NCBI RefSeq assembly: GCF_022479115.1
Contig: NZ_CP092497.1
Location: forward strand, 8,742,001 to 8,806,000
Source: Amycolatopsis sp. EV170708-02-1
GTDB taxonomy: Bacteria > Actinomycetota > Actinomycetes > Mycobacteriales > Pseudonocardiaceae
Reading direction: 5' to 3'
DNA length: 64,000 bases
Shown: piece by piece, positions 54,271 to 63,190 of the stretch
Position numbering within the stretch: position 1 is the first letter of the stretch
Layout of the letters: the number at the start of each line of letters is the position of its first letter
Program-made: the position numbers and the translations under genes
Notes under the pieces: generated by a model
Seen by the model: the letters and a program-made list of their open reading frames with translations, nothing else
Told to the model about the DNA's origin: nothing
Database searches by the model: none

Positions 54271-56247
54271 TCAGCTCCTTGCCAGCTCCACGAACGGTAC
54301 AAGGGCGTCGGGGTTCAGCAGGGCATCCCGGCTGACGGCGCGGTCAGGTGAAACCCCCGAAAGGATCTTCTTGACCGGGACCTCGCATTTCTTGCCGTTG
54401 AGCGTGCGGGGTACCTCGCTCACCTGGACGAACCGGTCGGGCACGTGCCGCGGCGAGAGGGCTCCGCGCAGCTCCTTGCGCAAGGCGGGTTCGACCTCGT
54501 CGAGCGACGCGCCCTCCGCCAGCACGAGGAAGCACAGCAGCTGCCCGTCCTCGTTGCCCGCCGCCGACGTGTCGATCACCAGCGAGTCCGCGACCTGGTC
54601 GAACGACTCGACGACCCGGTAGAACTCGGCCGTGCCCATCCGGACGCCGCCGCGGTTGAGCGTCGAGTCGCTGCGTCCGTAGATGACGGCGGAGCCGCGG
54701 CCGGTGATCCGGATCCAGTCGCCGTGCCGCCAGATCCCCGGGTACATCTCGAAGTACGCCTCGCGCAGCCGCGAGCCGTCCGGGTCGTTCCAGAAGAACA
54801 CCGGCATCGACGGCATCGGCTCGGTGATCACCAGTTCGCCGACCGTCTCCACCACCGGTTTCCCGTCCTCGTCGAAGGCGGCGACGGCGGCGCCGAGCGC
54901 GCGGACCGAGAGTTCGCCCAGCCAGACCGGGACGTCCGGGGCCGCCGCGACGAACGCCGCGCACAGATCCGTGCCACCGGACACCGAGCAGATCTGGACG
55001 CGTTTACCCACCTCGTCGACGATCCACCGGAAGCCCTCGACGCTCAGCGGCGCGCCGGTGGATCCCAAGGCGCGCAACGCCGTCAGGTCGAACCGTTCGG
55101 CCGGTTTGATCCCGGCCTTCAGGCAGCTCTGGATGAAGGGCGCCGACGTGCCGAAGTACGTGACGCGGTGCTGCTCGGCCAGATGCCAGAGCACGTTGAG
55201 GTCCGGGCTGCCGGGGCTGCCGTCGAAGAGCACGATCGTGGTGCCGGTCAGCAGGCCGGAGATGAGGAAGTTCCACATCATCCAGCCGGTGGTGGTGAAC
55301 CAGAAGAACCGATCGCCCGGGCCCAGATCGCTTTGCAGGGCAAGGGCTTTGAGGTGTTCGAGGGTGATCCCGCCGTGCCCGTGGACGATACCCTTCGGCA
55401 GGCCGGTGGTCCCCGAGGAGTACAGGACCCACAGCGGGTGGGCGAAGTCGACGGGCTCGAAGGCCAGCTCCGCGCCGTTGTTGCCGGCGAGCAGCTCGTC
55501 CCAGTCGAGGGTGCCGTCGAGGCGGCCGCCGGCGTAGTCGATGAGCACGGTCGCTTCGAGCGTGGAGATCTCGTCGCGCAACGAGTTCACCGTCGACCGG
55601 CTGTCGAACCACCGTCCATTGTAGACGTAGCCGTTGACCGCGATGAGCACCTTCGGCTCGATCTGCGCGAAGCGGTCGGTGATCGCGCGGACACCGAAGT
55701 CCGGCGAGCACGACGACCAGATGGCGCCGAGGCTCGCGGTGGCCAGGAAGGCGATCAGCGTCTGCGGGCAGTTCGGCGCCAGCGCGACGACCCTGTCCCC
55801 TTTGGACACTCCGAGCTTGCGCAGCCCTTCCCGCGCGGAGGCGACGGCGGAACGCAACGCGCCATAGGTCAGCTGCGACGAGAGACCGTCCTCGCGGTGG
55901 AAGATCACGGCGATCTCGTCGTCGGCCTTCGCGGCGCCCGCGACACCCGGCATGAGCGAGTGCTCGGCGTAGTTCAGCGTGCCGCCCGCGAACCACCGGG
56001 CGTTCGGCATCTCGCCGGCGAGCACTTCACCGGGCTGGTCGTGCCAGCGCACGCCGAGGAACTCCGCGACGGCGGACCAGAACTCCGGCCCCTGCCGCAC
56101 GGAGAACTCCCACAACGCGTTGTAGTCGTCGGCCTCCACGCCGCGTTCGGTGCGCAGCCACTGGCGGAACGCGTCGATCTTGGTGTCGGGCAGGCGGCTC
56201 GGCTCAGGGCGCCAGAGCACTTCTGGGGCGTCGGCGGTGTGCGTCAC
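54271..56247 (-). CDS. Acetoacetyl-CoA synthetase
   Basis: 658 residues, the normal length of acetoacetate-CoA ligase. The adenylation marks are present: LWVLYSSGTTGLPKGIVHGH (P-loop like A3), YFGTSAPFIQSCLKAGI, SVSGGTDLCAAF, YGRSDSTLNRGGVRMGTAEF (A7-A8) and RTLNGKKCEVPVKKIL with the catalytic Lys (A10). The ACS-type N-terminal cap (FRQWLRTERGVEADDYNALW) separates it from other acyl-CoA synthetases. It activates acetoacetate with ATP and CoA for use of ketone bodies, PHB breakdown or leucine catabolism. Confidence 0.92.
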   Translation of the reverse strand: MTHTADAPEVLWRPEPSRLPDTKIDAFRQWLRTERGVEADDYNALWEFSVRQGPEFWSAVAEFLGVRWHDQPGEVLAGEMPNARWFAGGTLNYAEHSLMPGVAGAAKADDEIAVIFHREDGLSSQLTYGALRSAVASAREGLRKLGVSKGDRVVALAPNCPQTLIAFLATASLGAIWSSCSPDFGVRAITDRFAQIEPKVLIAVNGYVYNGRWFDSRSTVNSLRDEISTLEATVLIDYAGGRLDGTLDWDELLAGNNGAELAFEPVDFAHPLWVLYSSGTTGLPKGIVHGHGGITLEHLKALALQSDLGPGDRFFWFTTTGWMMWNFLISGLLTGTTIVLFDGSPGSPDLNVLWHLAEQHRVTYFGTSAPFIQSCLKAGIKPAERFDLTALRALGSTGAPLSVEGFRWIVDEVGKRVQICSVSGGTDLCAAFVAAAPDVPVWLGELSVRALGAAVAAFDEDGKPVVETVGELVITEPMPSMPVFFWNDPDGSRLREAYFEMYPGIWRHGDWIRITGRGSAVIYGRSDSTLNRGGVRMGTAEFYRVVESFDQVADSLVIDTSAAGNEDGQLLCFLVLAEGASLDEVEPALRKELRGALSPRHVPDRFVQVSEVPRTLNGKKCEVPVKKILSGVSPDRAVSRDALLNPDALVPFVELARS

Positions 56248-56266
56248 CCCGCGATGTTAACCCTCG

Positions 56267-57028
56267 TTAACCTGCTTGGCGAGCCCCCGTGAACAGCTCG
56301 TACGCCATCGACTTCAGCCGTGACGCGTCGAGCGGGGTGACGGTCAGCCACCCTCGGTCGCGCCGGAGCCCGTAGCGGCCGTCCGGGGTGTCCACCCAGG
56401 TCAACGTACCTTCTCCGCGCACCCAGCGGCCTTCCCAGGACTTCCTGACCGCGCCGAGCCGCCCGCTGCCGATCCGCTGCGTCGCGATCCGCACCATGAC
56501 GATGACCTCGGGTTCCCGCAGGCCGGCGTCGCGCAGGACGTCGGAGAACGCGGGCTGCCCGCCGCGTTCCCCCGCCTCGCAAGCGGCCGTGTAGTCGTCG
56601 ACGCGCAGGTTGACCGAGAGGCCGCGCCCCTGGTCGCACGGCGGCAACGCCTGCAGCAGGGTCGCGGCGACGAGCGGTTCCCGCAGCGCCGCCAGCTCGA
56701 CGTCGGTGCCCGAGACGCCGATCACGACCGCGCCGCGATCGGACACGCAGCCGACCGCCCGGTACTCCGGGTCGCCGTCGAGCCGCAGGTCGAGCGTGAG
56801 TTCGCTGTTCGCGACGGTGTGCAGCAGCCCGACCAGTTCGGGCGCGGGGGCGTCCACCGTGCCGAGGCCGCGTTCCGACAGCGTCGCACTCGCCGTGGCC
56901 ACCAGCTCCGCGCGGAACTCCGGTGTCCGCCCGACGTGCGGGACCGCCAGCACGGCGGGCAGCTCGTCGCGTCCGTACGCCGACCAGAGCAGGAACAGCT
57001 CGCCGACGTGCAACCGGATCCAGTCCAT
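56267..57028 (-). CDS. EspG-family type VII secretion chaperone
   Basis: 253 residues. The fold marks of EspG/ESX-secretion-associated proteins are seen: LHVGELFLLWSAYGRDELPA at the start, then alternating strands and helices, WVRGEGTLTWVDTPDGRYGL and DASRLKSMAYELFTGARQA at the end. EspG binds the tip of a cognate PPE protein and delivers it to the ESX machinery. ATG 57028 shares one base with the PPE stop (TGATG), so it is translated with its partner. No ESX core genes lie in the window. Confidence 0.82.
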   Translation of the reverse strand: MDWIRLHVGELFLLWSAYGRDELPAVLAVPHVGRTPEFRAELVATASATLSERGLGTVDAPAPELVGLLHTVANSELTLDLRLDGDPEYRAVGCVSDRGAVVIGVSGTDVELAALREPLVAATLLQALPPCDQGRGLSVNLRVDDYTAACEAGERGGQPAFSDVLRDAGLREPEVIVMVRIATQRIGSGRLGAVRKSWEGRWVRGEGTLTWVDTPDGRYGLRRDRGWLTVTPLDASRLKSMAYELFTGARQAG

Positions 57029-58164
57029 CAGCGCCCGCTCCTCGGATCCTCGCCGATGACCGGCGGGGTGACGTGCCCGCTGAGACCCCACACGTCGGAA
57101 TCCTCGACGAGGTAGTCCGGCGCCTTGTGGTCCTCTTCGCCCTGCCGTCCCTGCGTGGGCGCCATCCCCATCGGCATGCCGCCGAAACCGCCCATTCCGG
57201 CGGCCGCGGCGCGAGTCCCGGCCGGTTGGCCGAGCTGTCCCGACGGCCCGAAGCCACCGGCCGCGGCGCCGGACCGGCCGCCTTGCCCGAGCTGCTCCTG
57301 GGTTCCGCCGACGGTGCCGGGTGGCGGTGGCACGTAGGCGCCGCTGCCCGCGCCCGGTGCGCGCGGCGCCTCGACCGGCTCCCGGACCTGGATCGGGGAT
57401 GTGTCGTCGACACCGCTGCTGTGTGTCGAGTCGTCCGGCGGCGGGACCGGCTCCGGCTTCGGATCGGGTTTCGGATCCGGCTTCGGTTCTTCGGGTGTCT
57501 CAAGGATCTTCGGCTGCTTGCCGTACGACGTGAAGCTGGGAACGTTTTCGTAGACCTCGCCGGAGCTGAACTGCATCCGCGTCATCACGTCGGCGGCCTG
57601 ACGGTGCAGATCCTGCGAACTCTCGTCGGTGGGTTCGGCGACGATCCGCCCCGCTTCGGCGAATCCGGATTCCGACGGTGCCGAGGTCGACATGGCCTGC
57701 GTCGAATCGGAGACCGGGATCGGACGGCGCTTCGGCGGCTCGGGCAGCTTGGGGCGCGGCATGTACCCCGGTGGCTCGGGCATCGTGCGGCGCGCGGTGT
57801 CGGCGATGTCCGCCTGACGGCGCACGCAGTTCGCGACGTTCTCCGCCCGCCAGCCCGTCTCGCCCGCCCAGTCGACGAGCTTGACCGCGGCGTCACGGGC
57901 CCTGTCCGCGCCCTCGCCCGTCCAGCCGTCGGCGGTGGCCGCGAGGGCCGCCCTGAGCTCGGTACCGACCCGGTCGAGGAAGGCGCTGATCTTCGTCCAC
58001 TGCGCGGCGACGGCTTCGGCGCTCGCGAGGTCCAGCTCGTTGTGGACCATCGCGTAGAGCTCTCGATGCGAGTAGCTCATCCAGTCGATGTCGGCGGTGA
58101 GGTTTTCGGGGACCGGCTGCGGTTCGGGCTCCCGCGGCGGCCACGGCATGGGCAGGATGCGCAT
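57028..58164 (-). CDS. PPE-type type VII secretion substrate
   Basis: 378 residues. The N-terminal helical domain (MSYSHRELYAMVHNELDLAS; AEAVAAQWTKISAFLDRVGT; LRAALAATADGWTGEGADRA; AAVKLVDWAGETGWRAENVA) is PPE/WXG100-like, with W-x-G as WTGEGA. The rest is a disordered proline- and glycine-rich tail (KPDPKPDPKPEPVPPPDD; GMGGFGGMPMGMAPTQG). It should pair with the adjacent PE-like protein and bind EspG for export through an ESX system. Overlaps with both neighbours are one base. Confidence 0.85.
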   Translation of the reverse strand: MRILPMPWPPREPEPQPVPENLTADIDWMSYSHRELYAMVHNELDLASAEAVAAQWTKISAFLDRVGTELRAALAATADGWTGEGADRARDAAVKLVDWAGETGWRAENVANCVRRQADIADTARRTMPEPPGYMPRPKLPEPPKRRPIPVSDSTQAMSTSAPSESGFAEAGRIVAEPTDESSQDLHRQAADVMTRMQFSSGEVYENVPSFTSYGKQPKILETPEEPKPDPKPDPKPEPVPPPDDSTHSSGVDDTSPIQVREPVEAPRAPGAGSGAYVPPPPGTVGGTQEQLGQGGRSGAAAGGFGPSGQLGQPAGTRAAAAGMGGFGGMPMGMAPTQGRQGEEDHKAPDYLVEDSDVWGLSGHVTPPVIGEDPRSGR

Positions 58165-58643
58165 CAGAGCTCGTCCTTCCGCTCGTGGCCGACGATGTCC
58201 TCCATGTCGAACCGGCGGGCGACCCGTTCGAGCTGCTCCTGCCCCTCCTCGTCCGCGGCGACGTACATCTTCCGCGCCGCCATCACGGTGAGCTGGAAGT
58301 CCTTGAGGACCTTCGCGAAATCCTTGAGAACGGGCACGGCCGCCTCGGTCCCCTTGTTCGCGGCGCCCTGGAAGCGATCGCTCATGGTGTGACCGATGAA
58401 GTTGTCGCCCAGCTTCAACGGCGCGTTGAACTCCGTCGAGTCCTTGATCAGCGCGTTGAGCTCATGACGCGCCTTGAGCAGGGCGTCGACGAGCTTCTTG
58501 GCGGCGTCTTCGGAGACCTTGACGGCCCCCTTCTTGGCATCGGTCTTGGAGTCCCGGATCTGACCCGCCACCGGAGCCAGCGCCGGAGCCGAAGCTCCGA
58601 ACGCGGCTTGTGGCGTCACGGGCACCTTGGGTGACTGTGCCAT
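58164..58643 (-). CDS. PE/ESX-like helical partner of the PPE protein
   Basis: 159 residues from ATG 58643. Mostly helical: DSKTDAKKGAVKVSEDAAKK, LVDALLKARHELNALIKDST, TEAAVPVLKDFAKVLKDFQL, TVMAARKMYVAADEEGQEQL. The size and place directly before PPE and EspG fit the PE-like heterodimer partner found outside mycobacteria. A secretion YxxxD/E motif may be YVAADE near the end. A stand-alone PE domain cannot be proved by eye. Confidence 0.75.
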   Translation of the reverse strand: MAQSPKVPVTPQAAFGASAPALAPVAGQIRDSKTDAKKGAVKVSEDAAKKLVDALLKARHELNALIKDSTEFNAPLKLGDNFIGHTMSDRFQGAANKGTEAAVPVLKDFAKVLKDFQLTVMAARKMYVAADEEGQEQLERVARRFDMEDIVGHERKDEL

Positions 58644-58691
58644 TCGACCCTCCCCTGTCACATCTTGAGGGGAATGCTAGCGCGAATGGGG

Positions 58692-59324
58692 TCAGCGCAG
58701 GTGGGCGTCGAACCAATTCAACGTGCGCTGCCAGGCCTCCGCGGCGGCGTCCGGGTCGGCGTCGAAGCGGTGATTGGCGCCCGGGTAGTGGACGACGTTC
58801 GTCGCAACGCTCGCCGTCGCCGCCGCGTCACGCAGCTGCTCGACCGCGGCGCCTCCGGCCGCGTCGCCCGCGTCGCCGTACATGCCGAGCCAGGGGCTGG
58901 TGAGCCGTCCCGCAATCTCGACGAGGACCGGCAGCCCGGTGACGCCCTGCCCGCCGACGCTGACCGCCGCGCCCAGCCTGCGGTTCGACGCCACGACCAG
59001 CGCGGCCGTCCCGCCGAGGTCGAACCCGACGACACCGACGAGATCCGCTTGGACACCGCGCTCCGCGAGCCAGGAGAGCGTCGCGTCGGTGGCTTCGAGG
59101 AGGTCCTGCTGCGTGAGGTTGTCCCGGTCGAGATGCGGGGTGACGGTGAGCCAGCCTTCGCCGGCGAGACCGGCCAGGAGCAGGCCCAGACCCTCTTCGA
59201 CCTCTTCGGCCTCCTCGTGCAGCACCACGAGTCCGCCGCGGACGACACCATCCGGTTCGGCGAAGGTCAGGCGCAGCGTGTGGCCGTCGGCGTGCTGGTG
59301 TTCCACGGTGGTCGTCAGGGTCAT
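58692..59324 (-). CDS. Dienelactone-hydrolase-family protein with Asp at the nucleophile place
   Basis: 210 residues. DLH fold marks are LVVLHEEAEEVEEGL (oxyanion region), LVGVVGFDLGGTAALVVA (elbow), and the ends ASPWLG-type (TSPWLGMYGDAGD, acid) and YPGANHRFDAD (base His). DLH enzymes have Cys in GxCxGG; here it is GFDLGG, with Asp. It may therefore act like a haloalkane-dehalogenase-type Asp nucleophile or lack activity. It stands alone between the ESX cassette and pat, divergent from pat. Confidence 0.8.
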   Translation of the reverse strand: MTLTTTVEHQHADGHTLRLTFAEPDGVVRGGLVVLHEEAEEVEEGLGLLLAGLAGEGWLTVTPHLDRDNLTQQDLLEATDATLSWLAERGVQADLVGVVGFDLGGTAALVVASNRRLGAAVSVGGQGVTGLPVLVEIAGRLTSPWLGMYGDAGDAAGGAAVEQLRDAAATASVATNVVHYPGANHRFDADPDAAAEAWQRTLNWFDAHLR

Positions 59325-59421
59325 TCCTCCATCAGACCACTCTTAGGTAAATATTCGGAGCTTGCGCTCGCGCGGGAGGATACGGTGTCGGAGCCGTCCC
59401 CCAGACGTAGGAGCGCCGAAG

Positions 59422-60477
59422 ATGTCACCTGTTTCGCCGCGTGCGGATCTCGAATCGTTGCCGAAGTACGTCCCTGGCCGGACAATCCAGGGCGCGATCA
59501 AGCTGGCGAGCAACGAGGTCCCCGGTGGCCCGCTGCCGAGTGTGGCGCAGGCCATAGCCGAGACGGCGCAGGGCATCAACCGGTACCCGGACATCACGGC
59601 TTCCGCGCTCGTCGAGCGGCTGGCCCGCGAGCTGAACGAGTCCACCGACCGGATCGCCATCGGCTGCGGTTCGGTTTCCCTTTGCCAGCAGATGATCCAG
59701 GCCCTGTGCGGCCCGGGCGACGAGGTCGTCTTCCCGTGGCGCTCGTTCGAGGCGTACCCGATCGTCACGCAGGTGGCGAACGCCGTGAGCGTGAAGGTGC
59801 CGCTCACGGCCGGGCACGGGCTGGACCTCGACGCGATGCTGGCCGCGATCACACCGAAGACGCGGCTGGTCTTCGTGTGCAACCCCAACAACCCGACCGG
59901 GACGGTCGTGCGGCGCGCGGAACTCGAGCGTTTCCTCGACGCCGTGCCCTCGGGTGTGCTCGTCGTGCTCGACGAGGCGTACAAGGAGTTCGTGACCGAC
60001 GCCGAGGTGCCGGACGGCGTCGAACTCGCGCGCGGCAGGGACAACGTCGCGGTGCTTCGGACGTTCTCGAAGGCGTACGGCCTCGCCGGCCTTCGCGTGG
60101 GTTACGCGGTGGCGCCGGAAGCGATCACCGTCGCGCTCAAGCAGGTCTACGTCGCGTTCTCGGTGAACATGATCGCCCAGGCGGCGGCCATCGCTTCCCT
60201 CGACGCGGCCGACGAACTGCTGGAACGCTGCAAGGAGATCGTCTCGGAACGCACCCGCGTCCGGGACGCGTTGGTGGCCAAGGGTTACGAGGTGCCGGAG
60301 ACGCAGGCGAACTTCGTCTGGCTGCCGCTGGGCGAGCGGACCACCGAGTTCGCGGAGCACGCCCTGGAGCGCAAGCTGATCGTGCGTCCCTTCGCGGGCG
60401 AAGGCGCGCGAGTGACCATCGGGACTCCCGAGGAGAACGACCTCTTCCTCGAAGCGGCCGGGGACTTCCCCCGCTGA
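59422..60477 (+). CDS. pat: Aromatic amino acid aminotransferase (HisC-like, Pat)
   Basis: 351 residues from ATG 59422, with AGGAG 8 nt upstream. It follows the mycobacterial Pat/HisC2 pattern closely: [76 protein letters not shown], and the PLP lysine in [18 protein letters not shown]. The end [20 protein letters not shown] and [19 protein letters not shown] also match. It transfers the amino group to phenylpyruvate or 4-hydroxyphenylpyruvate with PLP, completing Phe/Tyr synthesis after TyrA. A terminator follows. Confidence 0.9.
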   Translation: MSPVSPRADLESLPKYVPGRTIQGAIKLASNEVPGGPLPSVAQAIAETAQGINRYPDITASALVERLARELNESTDRIAIGCGSVSLCQQMIQALCGPGDEVVFPWRSFEAYPIVTQVANAVSVKVPLTAGHGLDLDAMLAAITPKTRLVFVCNPNNPTGTVVRRAELERFLDAVPSGVLVVLDEAYKEFVTDAEVPDGVELARGRDNVAVLRTFSKAYGLAGLRVGYAVAPEAITVALKQVYVAFSVNMIAQAAAIASLDAADELLERCKEIVSERTRVRDALVAKGYEVPETQANFVWLPLGERTTEFAEHALERKLIVRPFAGEGARVTIGTPEENDLFLEAAGDFPR

Positions 60478-60489
60478 CAGGCTTGGCGG

Positions 60490-60534
60490 CGGCCCGCACT
60501 TCGTGGACGGAGTGCGGGCCGTTTCCTATTTCAG
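60490..60534 (+). terminator. Terminator between pat and the TSUP gene
   Basis: CGGCCCGCACT (60490-60500) pairs perfectly with AGTGCGGGCCG (60511-60521) around a 10-nt loop; the plus strand continues TTTCCTATTTC. It is 12 bp past the pat stop and overlaps the end of the convergent TSUP gene, so it may serve both. Confidence 0.88.
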
Positions 60535-61287
60535 GAGCAGCTGCACCATCGCGGCGACACCGACGACGACGATCACGCCGCGCAGCACCTTCGGCGAGAG
60601 CTTGCGGCCGATCTTCGCGCCGAGCTGGCCGCCGATCGTCGACCCGACCGCGAGCAGCGCGACCACGGGCCAGCTGACCGGCGCGATGAAGGCGTAGATC
60701 GTGCCCGCGACGATGTTCACGACGGCGGAAAGGGCGTTCTTGACGCCGTTGAGCCGCTGCAACGACTCCGACATCAGCATCCCCATCACGGCCACCATCA
60801 TCACGCCCTGCGCGGCCGTGAAGTATCCGCCGTAGATGCCGATCAGGAAGATCAAGAACAACAGGAGCGGCCCGATCTTGTGGACCTTCCCGTTCTCCTC
60901 GCGGCGCTTCGCGACCCAGGCGGCCACTCGCGGCTGGACGATCACGAGCACCACCGCGAGCCCGACGAGCGCGGGCACGACGGTCTCGAAAGCGTCCTTC
61001 GGCAGGGAGAGCAGCAGGATCGTCCCGCAGATCGCGCCGAAGAACGACGCCACGGCGAGTTTGACGACCTGGGGCCAGTAGCCCTTGAGCTCCTCCCGGT
61101 AGCCGATCGCCCCGCTGACCGTGCCGGGAGCGAGGCCGATCGCGTTGGAGGTCGTCGCCGTCAGCGGCGAGTAGCCGAGCGCGACCAGGACCGGGAACGT
61201 CACCAGCGTGCCCGATCCGACGACCGTGTTGATGGTGCCCGCCCAGAGCCCCGCGATGAAGATCACGACCGCGTGCCACCACGTCAT
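60526..61287 (-). CDS. TSUP (TauE/SafE-family) permease
   Basis: 253 residues with about eight membrane helices. The family motif lies in the first loop (AGLWAGTINTVVGSGTLVTF) and repeats in the second half (FLIGIYGGYFTAAQGVMMVA). SYSPLTATTSNAIGL-type wording (LVALGYSPLTATTSNAIGLA) is typical. Members export sulfite, sulfoacetate or other organic anions. Upstream genes do not point to a sulfur pathway, apart from the TauD-family dioxygenase far away at 24 kb. Confidence 0.9.
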   Translation of the reverse strand: MTWWHAVVIFIAGLWAGTINTVVGSGTLVTFPVLVALGYSPLTATTSNAIGLAPGTVSGAIGYREELKGYWPQVVKLAVASFFGAICGTILLLSLPKDAFETVVPALVGLAVVLVIVQPRVAAWVAKRREENGKVHKIGPLLLFLIFLIGIYGGYFTAAQGVMMVAVMGMLMSESLQRLNGVKNALSAVVNIVAGTIYAFIAPVSWPVVALLAVGSTIGGQLGAKIGRKLSPKVLRGVIVVVGVAAMVQLLLK

Positions 61288-61368
61288 AAAGCACTCACGT
61301 CCGCACCCTAAGCACCGTTACCTCCTTTCGCGCCGCGGATGTGTCTAGTCGAACATTCAACGAGCCCG

Positions 61369-61719
61369 TTATGTCTCGTTCGGCCGGAAGACACAGAACT
61401 CGTTGCCTTCCGGGTCTGCGAGGACGTCCCACTCGATTTCGCTGTCTCCGGCCCGGACGAGCCTCGCCCCGGCGGCGACCAGCTCGGCCGTCGAGCCGAA
61501 GACGTCGATGTGCATACGGTTCTTCACGGTCTTCTTCTCGGCCACCGGGTTGACCCAGATCAGCGGGCCGCGACCGGCCGGATCCTCAATCGCGACCGGC
61601 CACTCCGCCGGCCTCTCGTCCCGGTGGCGGCGGACGTAGCCCATCGCGGCGCACCACCAGTCCGCGAGGGCCTGGTGATCGTTCGCGTCGAGGCAGATGT
61701 CCTTGAACACCGCCGCCAT
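61369..61719 (-). CDS. VOC-family (glyoxalase-fold) protein
   Basis: 116 residues: AVFKDICLDANDHQALADWW at the start, then LIWVNPVAEKKTVKNRMHID and DPEGNEFCVF at the end, the standard VOC beta-alpha-beta-beta-beta repeat pair. His in RMHIDVF and Glu in GNEFCVF can bind metal. Such single-domain proteins are often dioxygenases, resistance or isomerase enzymes. It starts 1 bp after the GNAT stop, so they are co-translated. Confidence 0.85.
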   Translation of the reverse strand: MAAVFKDICLDANDHQALADWWCAAMGYVRRHRDERPAEWPVAIEDPAGRGPLIWVNPVAEKKTVKNRMHIDVFGSTAELVAAGARLVRAGDSEIEWDVLADPEGNEFCVFRPNET

Positions 61720-61720
61720 T

Positions 61721-62356
61721 TCAGTTCTCCTCCGGCAGATGGGCCGCGGTGATCTCCGTGGCGACCGTCCAGCCGAGCGTCAGGTACAACTCGCGCCCCT
61801 CCTCCGTCGCGACCAGGACCGCTCGCTCCGCCCCGGCGGCGACCGCCACCTCGTCGAGCCTGCGCATGACGAACCGGCCGAGCCCTCGCCGCCGGTGCTC
61901 GGGCTCCGTCACCACCTGATCGATCACCGCCGTGCCGCCGGCTATCGCGACCCGGCCGGTGGCCGCGCGCGAACCGTCGGGCGCGCGCACCACGACATCG
62001 GTGACGACGCCGTCGCCGACCAGCTCCGCCCGGTACGGCTCCGGCGCGGCCATGACGGGCCGCACCGCGATCGGGGCGCTCATCAGGTACTCCGGCGGGC
62101 CGACCTCCCACTCGGGCGGCACCGTCTTCGCCACTTCCTCACGTGAACCGCTCACCTTCAACCACGTTCCGGGCTCGGACAGCGAACGCGCCCGGCTCGC
62201 GACCGATCCGGTGCCGGCCAGCACATAGCGCACGCGGTGCCCGGGGCGCCCGACGTCGAGCCGGTAACCGTCCGGCTCGGCGACGGGGACACCGACGCCG
62301 CGGGAGAGCGCCCAGCCGTGCACCCATGCCTTGATCAGCCCTGCCACCCCAGTCAT
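61721..62356 (-). CDS. GNAT-family N-acetyltransferase
   Basis: 211 residues. The GNAT core is in the second half: VAIAGGTAVIDQVVTEPEHR, then RRGLGRFVMRRLDEVAVAAG (acetyl-CoA pyrophosphate loop, RRRGLG) and AVLVATEEGRELYLTLGWTV. The first 90 residues (AWVHGWALSRGVGVPVAEPD; GTGSVASRARSLSEPGTWLK) are a separate part seen in actinobacterial members. Substrate unknown. Coupled with a VOC protein gene downstream. Confidence 0.85.
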   Translation of the reverse strand: MTGVAGLIKAWVHGWALSRGVGVPVAEPDGYRLDVGRPGHRVRYVLAGTGSVASRARSLSEPGTWLKVSGSREEVAKTVPPEWEVGPPEYLMSAPIAVRPVMAAPEPYRAELVGDGVVTDVVVRAPDGSRAATGRVAIAGGTAVIDQVVTEPEHRRRGLGRFVMRRLDEVAVAAGAERAVLVATEEGRELYLTLGWTVATEITAAHLPEEN

Positions 62357-62421
62357 CGTCAGAGGATGACATCCCGCACCGACAATTCCGGGCGTCCCGC
62401 CGGGCCTGCGAGGATGGGGCC

Positions 62422-63114
62422 GTGGCCGACGACGAGCGCGAACAGGTGTGGAGTGCGACCGTCGATCATCTGCGCACGATGATCGACTCGGGCAGGCTCC
62501 CCGCCGGGTCGAGACTGCCCGCCGAACGGGCGCTCTGCGAGCAGCTCGGGATCAGCCGCGGTTCGCTGCGGCAGGCGTTGCGGGTGCTGGACTCCATCGG
62601 GTACGTGCAGGTGCGGCCGGGTTCGGGCACCTACGTCCGCGAGAACCTCGCCGAACAGCCGCTGCGCGGTTGGTTCTCCGAACACGAGCAGCTGGTCGAA
62701 AAGCTCTTCGACCTGCGGACCACCGTCGAGCCGACACTGGCCGAGCGGCTCGCGCTCGACCACACGCCGCGCGTGCTCGCCCGGCTGGAAAGCACCGTCG
62801 ACGAGATGGACCAGGCCGCCGCCGACGGCGACATGCTGCGCGTGATCGCGGCCGACGCCGAATTCCACCGGGTGATCGCGGGCAACGCCGGGAACGACGA
62901 CGTCACCGATCTGCTGCGTTCGGTGCTCTCGCTGGTCGGCGAGGAGCGGCGGGCGGCGTTGCGGCTTCCGGGGCAGATCCGCAAGGCCGTCGACGAACAT
63001 CGCGCGATCCTCGAAGCGATCCGCCGGTCCGACGCGGCGGCCGCGCGGGAGATCACCTTGCGGCATCTGCTCGACGCCAAGACCTACGTCCACGACTACA
63101 CGACCGGGGATTGA
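62422..63114 (+). CDS. FadR-type GntR regulator (FCD domain)
   Basis: 230 residues, GTG start. The N-terminal winged helix reads VDHLRTMIDSGRLPAGSRLP, AERALCEQLGISRGSLRQAL and RVLDSIGYVQVRPGSGTYVR. The C-terminal FCD domain (LFDLRTTVEPTLAERLALDH; VIAADAEFHRVIAGNAGNDD; AVDEHRAILEAIRRSDAAAA) has the Asp and three His ligands for metal and effector binding. It probably responds to an organic acid. The methyltransferase gene starts 76 bp further on the same strand, but the usual target cannot be named. Confidence 0.9.
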   Translation: MADDEREQVWSATVDHLRTMIDSGRLPAGSRLPAERALCEQLGISRGSLRQALRVLDSIGYVQVRPGSGTYVRENLAEQPLRGWFSEHEQLVEKLFDLRTTVEPTLAERLALDHTPRVLARLESTVDEMDQAAADGDMLRVIAADAEFHRVIAGNAGNDDVTDLLRSVLSLVGEERRAALRLPGQIRKAVDEHRAILEAIRRSDAAAAREITLRHLLDAKTYVHDYTTGD

Positions 63115-63190
63115 CGCTTTCTTGATGGCGCGATCGCCCTCGCGCGAGTATTGTTTTCAGAAGTTTGTGAAACTTCTGACGGGGGTGTGC

